Assembly (NCBI RefSeq): GCF_010729305.1
Contig: NZ_AP022574.1
Location: 4,650,001-4,714,000, forward strand
From: Mycolicibacterium psychrotolerans
GTDB taxonomy: Bacteria > Actinomycetota > Actinomycetes > Mycobacteriales > Mycobacteriaceae
Length of the DNA stretch: 64,000 nucleotides
Reading direction: 5' to 3'
Positions 61,529-64,000 of the stretch are shown in pieces (position 1 is the first letter of the stretch; each line of letters starts with the position of its first letter). The notes below the pieces were generated by a model. That model worked only from the letters and a program-made list of their open reading frames with translations. It was not told the DNA's origin and made no database searches. Both the position numbers and the translations under genes were made by a program.

Positions 61529-61591
61529 TCTGCTGCCGCCTCCAGATGACAGCGAAAATAGTTGTCCAGCAGGGCAATACGAAGCCGTCGC

Positions 61592-63298
61592 TCAGCGTCG
61601 GTGTGTGCCCTCGGCGACGAACGGGGCGAGACCACGGTCGATCGCCGCGAGACTGGCCTGCGTGCGGTTGTTCACGTTCAGTTTCGCGTACACCCGCTCG
61701 ACGTGGTTACGCGCCGTCTTCTCGGCGATGTGCAGTTCGGCCGCGATCTCGCGGTTCGACCGGCCCTGCGCCACGAGCCGCAGTACGTCCACCTCCCGCG
61801 GGGTGAGGCTCCCGTCGCGCGACGTGCGCCGCGGCGCCCGGTGTCCGGCCACCGCCAGGACAGCCTCGACGGAATCGGCGTCGAGGCGTCCGGCCCGGGC
61901 GTGTTCCCGCAACGTCTGAGCGGCGCCAGGCCCGTCGAGCGCGGGACGGTCGCGGTGCGGCTCGAGCAGCTGGTGGTAGGCGACCGACGCCGCGAGCAGG
62001 CGGTCGGCGGCCGACAGCTCCGCGCCGACAAGCCCACGGGGGAAGCCGGATCCGTCGATGCGCTCCTCGCCCTTGGTCGCGATGGACACCACCGACTCGA
62101 GACCGCCGACCCTGCTGAGGATCCGTCCGGTCAGATACGGATAGAGGCGCAACCGTTCGGACTCGGCCGTACTGAGTGGACCCTTCTTGTTCCAGATGTG
62201 ATTCGACACGCCGAGCCGGCCCAGCCCGTGCACCAGGCCGGCCCGGTACAGACGTGACACGTCGACCGACGGCATGCGCAAACGTCGGGCGGCGCCGGCG
62301 GCCAGGTCGGCGACTGCCCGCGAATACCCGGCCGAGCAAGGACATTTGAGATCGACGAAATCGGCGACGGCGCGCAGCATGTCGTCGGCCTCGCCGGCAT
62401 CCAGAGTGCGGTGTCGGTCGGGCGCCTGTGCCAGCGCGGCGGTCCAGACGTCGATGTCGAGGAGCCCGTCGACGATCACCGCGGCATCACGGACGAAGAC
62501 GTCGGCCACCTCTGGGCTGAATTGGGTTCCGCGCCGCGACCTCACGACCTCGACGGCACGCGACACGCCCCCCGTCCGCAGATGCACCTCGGCCACGTCG
62601 GCCAGCCTGACGATCTGGATCTCTCGCGGAATCTCCTGCCCCTCAACGCCATTGGGCATTCCACGGCCGTCCCACCGTTCGAAGATGTACGCCAGGGCGC
62701 GTCCGACCCCGGGGTCGAGACCCATCCGATCCGACAGCACCCCGGCAGAAGTGCAGTGCGAGTTGATCAGCTCGCCGACCTGGTGGCGGGCCGTCATGAG
62801 GAAGGCGGCTGCGCGGACGCTGCGCTCCCAGCCCGGTGAGCCCCGGCCGACGTGGCTGAGCATCAGGCGCAGGAACGGCAGTCCGGCCATGTCCACGCCG
62901 TAGGTGTCTGCACGGAAGGCGATGTCGTCCCCGAACAGCGCCGCCAACTCGTGGGAGTCGGCATGGCAACCGATCCAGCCGACGAGGTTGGCGTAGTAGA
63001 CGGTGGCGCGGCGCTCGGCGTCGAGTCCCATGCGCTCGGCGATCCGGGTGGCGATCAGAGAGGACCGCAGCATGTGTTCCATCGGTTGGCCGAGCCCGAG
63101 GTCGATCGCCAGGGATATCGCGGCCAGCAGCTCGGCCCTGCGCAGTCCCCTGTCCGAGTCGTTACCCGACGGGTGCACGTGCTCATTGTGCACCCCGACG
63201 TGCACCGGAAGGTGCTTCCAGCGGCGATTGCCGGACTTCGGGCGGTCGTGGAGGGTCGACACGCTCCCGATCGTGCCGTCGCGACAGCCGGTCGGCAT
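61592..63298 (-). CDS. Degenerate tandem HD-GYP protein with LuxR HTH
   Basis: 568 residues from ATG 63298; that ATG lies in the dyad, so a start further in (for example GTG 63262) is possible. Two HD-GYP-like halves are visible: first YIFERWDGRGMPNGV and IVRLADVAEVH; second GLVHGLGRLGVSN and ERIDGSGFPRG. The second has His-Gly where HD-GYP proteins have His-Asp, so phosphodiesterase activity is doubtful. C-terminal LuxR HTH: LTPREVDVLRLVAQGRSNREIA and KTARNHVERVYAKL. Probably a ligand-controlled transcription factor. Confidence 0.85.
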   Translation of the reverse strand: MPTGCRDGTIGSVSTLHDRPKSGNRRWKHLPVHVGVHNEHVHPSGNDSDRGLRRAELLAAISLAIDLGLGQPMEHMLRSSLIATRIAERMGLDAERRATVYYANLVGWIGCHADSHELAALFGDDIAFRADTYGVDMAGLPFLRLMLSHVGRGSPGWERSVRAAAFLMTARHQVGELINSHCTSAGVLSDRMGLDPGVGRALAYIFERWDGRGMPNGVEGQEIPREIQIVRLADVAEVHLRTGGVSRAVEVVRSRRGTQFSPEVADVFVRDAAVIVDGLLDIDVWTAALAQAPDRHRTLDAGEADDMLRAVADFVDLKCPCSAGYSRAVADLAAGAARRLRMPSVDVSRLYRAGLVHGLGRLGVSNHIWNKKGPLSTAESERLRLYPYLTGRILSRVGGLESVVSIATKGEERIDGSGFPRGLVGAELSAADRLLAASVAYHQLLEPHRDRPALDGPGAAQTLREHARAGRLDADSVEAVLAVAGHRAPRRTSRDGSLTPREVDVLRLVAQGRSNREIAAELHIAEKTARNHVERVYAKLNVNNRTQASLAAIDRGLAPFVAEGTHRR

Positions 63299-63315
63299 GG
63301 GGCGGATGCCCCATG
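63296..63315. promoter_or_regulatory. Perfect dyad between the HD-LuxR and cyclase genes
   Basis: CATGGGGC (63296-63303), GGAT, GCCCCATG (63308-63315) is a perfect 8-base inverted repeat. It overlaps the annotated ATG of the HD-LuxR gene and lies 33 bases before the cyclase ATG. The complementary strand contains the same CACATGGGGCAT as the transporter promoter. Confidence 0.7.
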
Positions 63316-63347
63316 TGTGCCACCGCCCCCGACGCGATCATCAGGTG

Positions 63348-64000
63348 ATGAACACGCTCATCGCGGCCCCCACCACCTCCTCGACCGCGCGGGAGAACCC
63401 CTGGGACGCGGTGCTCACCGACGGTCACGCATCGTTGGTGCGGGCCCGTCGGCTGTTTCGCTACCTGCCGTCGGAGCCCCGATGCAAGCTGTGCAACAAC
63501 CCGTTCGGCGGTGTGGCCGGCCGTGTCCTGTCCGTCGCCGGCTTCCGCCCCTCGCGCAAGAACCCCAACCTCTGCAGCCGCTGCTGCGACGCACTGCCGG
63601 GCGGCGGCGCCGAAGTCGACGTCGCGGTGCTGTTCGCCGACGTGCGGGGTTCGACAGCGTTGGGTCGCCGCGGGGCCGCAACAGACTTCGCGTCACTGCT
63701 CAACAGGTTCTACGGCGCCGCGACGCACAGCCTCCTCCGTCATGACGCGGTGATCGACAAGCTGATCGGCGACGAGGTGATGGCGTTCTTCGTCCGGGGG
63801 ATCAGCGGTCCGCACTACCGCGAGCGGGCGGTGCGAGCCGGACTCGACCTGCTCGCCGCGGTCGGCGACGACGGCGACGGTGAGCCGTGGCTGCAGGTGG
63901 GCGTGGCGGTCAACGCGGGAACCGCGTTCGTCGGGAACGTCGGCGAGCAGGTCGTCGACTTCACCGCGCTCGGCGACACCGTCAACGTCTGCGCCCGGAT
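63348..64000 (+). CDS. Class III adenylate/guanylate cyclase with cysteine-rich N-terminus, partial
   Basis: 217 complete codons from ATG 63348 are in the window; the 3' end is cut. The first 85 residues hold Cys46, Cys49, Cys76, Cys79 and Cys80 (CKLC and CSRCC), a probable metal or Fe-S site. The cyclase domain follows from about 90: metal Asp98 in LFADVRGST and Asp142 in LIGDEVMAFF, Lys138 before it, and Asn213/Arg217 in GDTVNVCAR. All catalytic residues visible so far are intact. It is divergent from the HD-LuxR gene. Confidence 0.85.
   Translation, partial: MNTLIAAPTTSSTARENPWDAVLTDGHASLVRARRLFRYLPSEPRCKLCNNPFGGVAGRVLSVAGFRPSRKNPNLCSRCCDALPGGGAEVDVAVLFADVRGSTALGRRGAATDFASLLNRFYGAATHSLLRHDAVIDKLIGDEVMAFFVRGISGPHYRERAVRAGLDLLAAVGDDGDGEPWLQVGVAVNAGTAFVGNVGEQVVDFTALGDTVNVCAR

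Noticed and set aside
1..64000. tRNA, rRNA, CRISPR, IS elements, prophage or plasmid origin
   Set aside because: None seen: no cloverleaf-like segments, no regularly spaced repeats, no transposase or integrase motif in any supported frame.

Overview
This is a high-GC actinobacterial chromosome segment from a mycobacterium, most likely a rapid grower of the Mycolicibacterium type. From 1 to about 42 kb the gene order follows the M. tuberculosis H37Rv segment Rv3004-Rv3046c as I remember it: cfp6, DoxX, lppZ, gatB, pfkA, gatA, gatC, an ACT protein, ligA, lpqA, mnmA, iscS, a PlsC/GNAT pair, fixBA, a polysaccharide cluster, tb22.2, methyltransferases, echA17, a Nudix protein, an ABC ATPase, serB2, ctaD, fecB, adhC and a DUF3349 protein. 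nrdF2 follows at 56-57 kb. Differences from that order show where DNA was gained or lost. No tRNA, rRNA, CRISPR array, transposase or integrase was seen, and no intergenic gap exceeds about 215 bases.

Region 1 (1-20.7 kb) is housekeeping. It holds the GatCAB amidotransferase (gatC and gatA coupled; gatB with a PrrB-like sensor kinase behind it), 6-phosphofructokinase, NAD-dependent DNA ligase, a cysteine desulfurase feeding the tRNA thiolase MnmA, an acyltransferase pair resembling ornithine-lipid enzymes, and the two electron-transfer flavoprotein subunits followed by a clear terminator.

Region 2 (20.8-32.7 kb) carries the methylglucose lipopolysaccharide (MGLP) genes: a methyltransferase, a GH57 branching enzyme, a GT4 alpha-glucosyltransferase and a hexapeptide acyltransferase. 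A long minus-strand operon follows (small protein, YczE, ABC ATPase, Nudix, EchA17-like, two methyltransferases, TB22.2-like). A MocR/YczR-type regulator is divergent from it, with repeated ACTGGC half-sites between them.

Region 3 (34-42 kb) holds serB2, ctaD, fecB, an extended SDR with a divergent TetR regulator, adhC and the DUF3349 gene.

Region 4 (42-56 kb) is a 14-kb block absent from the reference order. It contains an APC permease, a three-subunit molybdenum hydroxylase of the PaoABC type, a NarL-type regulator with a GAF sensor kinase and a receiver gene broken by an in-frame stop, and an OmpR/kinase pair. Divergent from that pair is a five-gene, tightly overlapped redox island: an exported Pro/Thr-rich protein, ApbE, a haem-b membrane protein, a NuoF-like flavoprotein and a three-cysteine ferredoxin.

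Region 5 (57-64 kb), behind nrdF2, is a signalling block. An ABCG-type transporter heads a run of three GAF/ANTAR proteins. Next come a degenerate HD-GYP/LuxR regulator and a divergent class III nucleotide cyclase that runs off the end. The same 12-base sequence, set in a dyad, lies upstream of the transporter and between the regulator and the cyclase, which suggests one regulon.

No computation or database search was run. Family calls rest on motifs and remembered homologues, and start codons were chosen from ribosome-binding sites, overlaps and remembered lengths.
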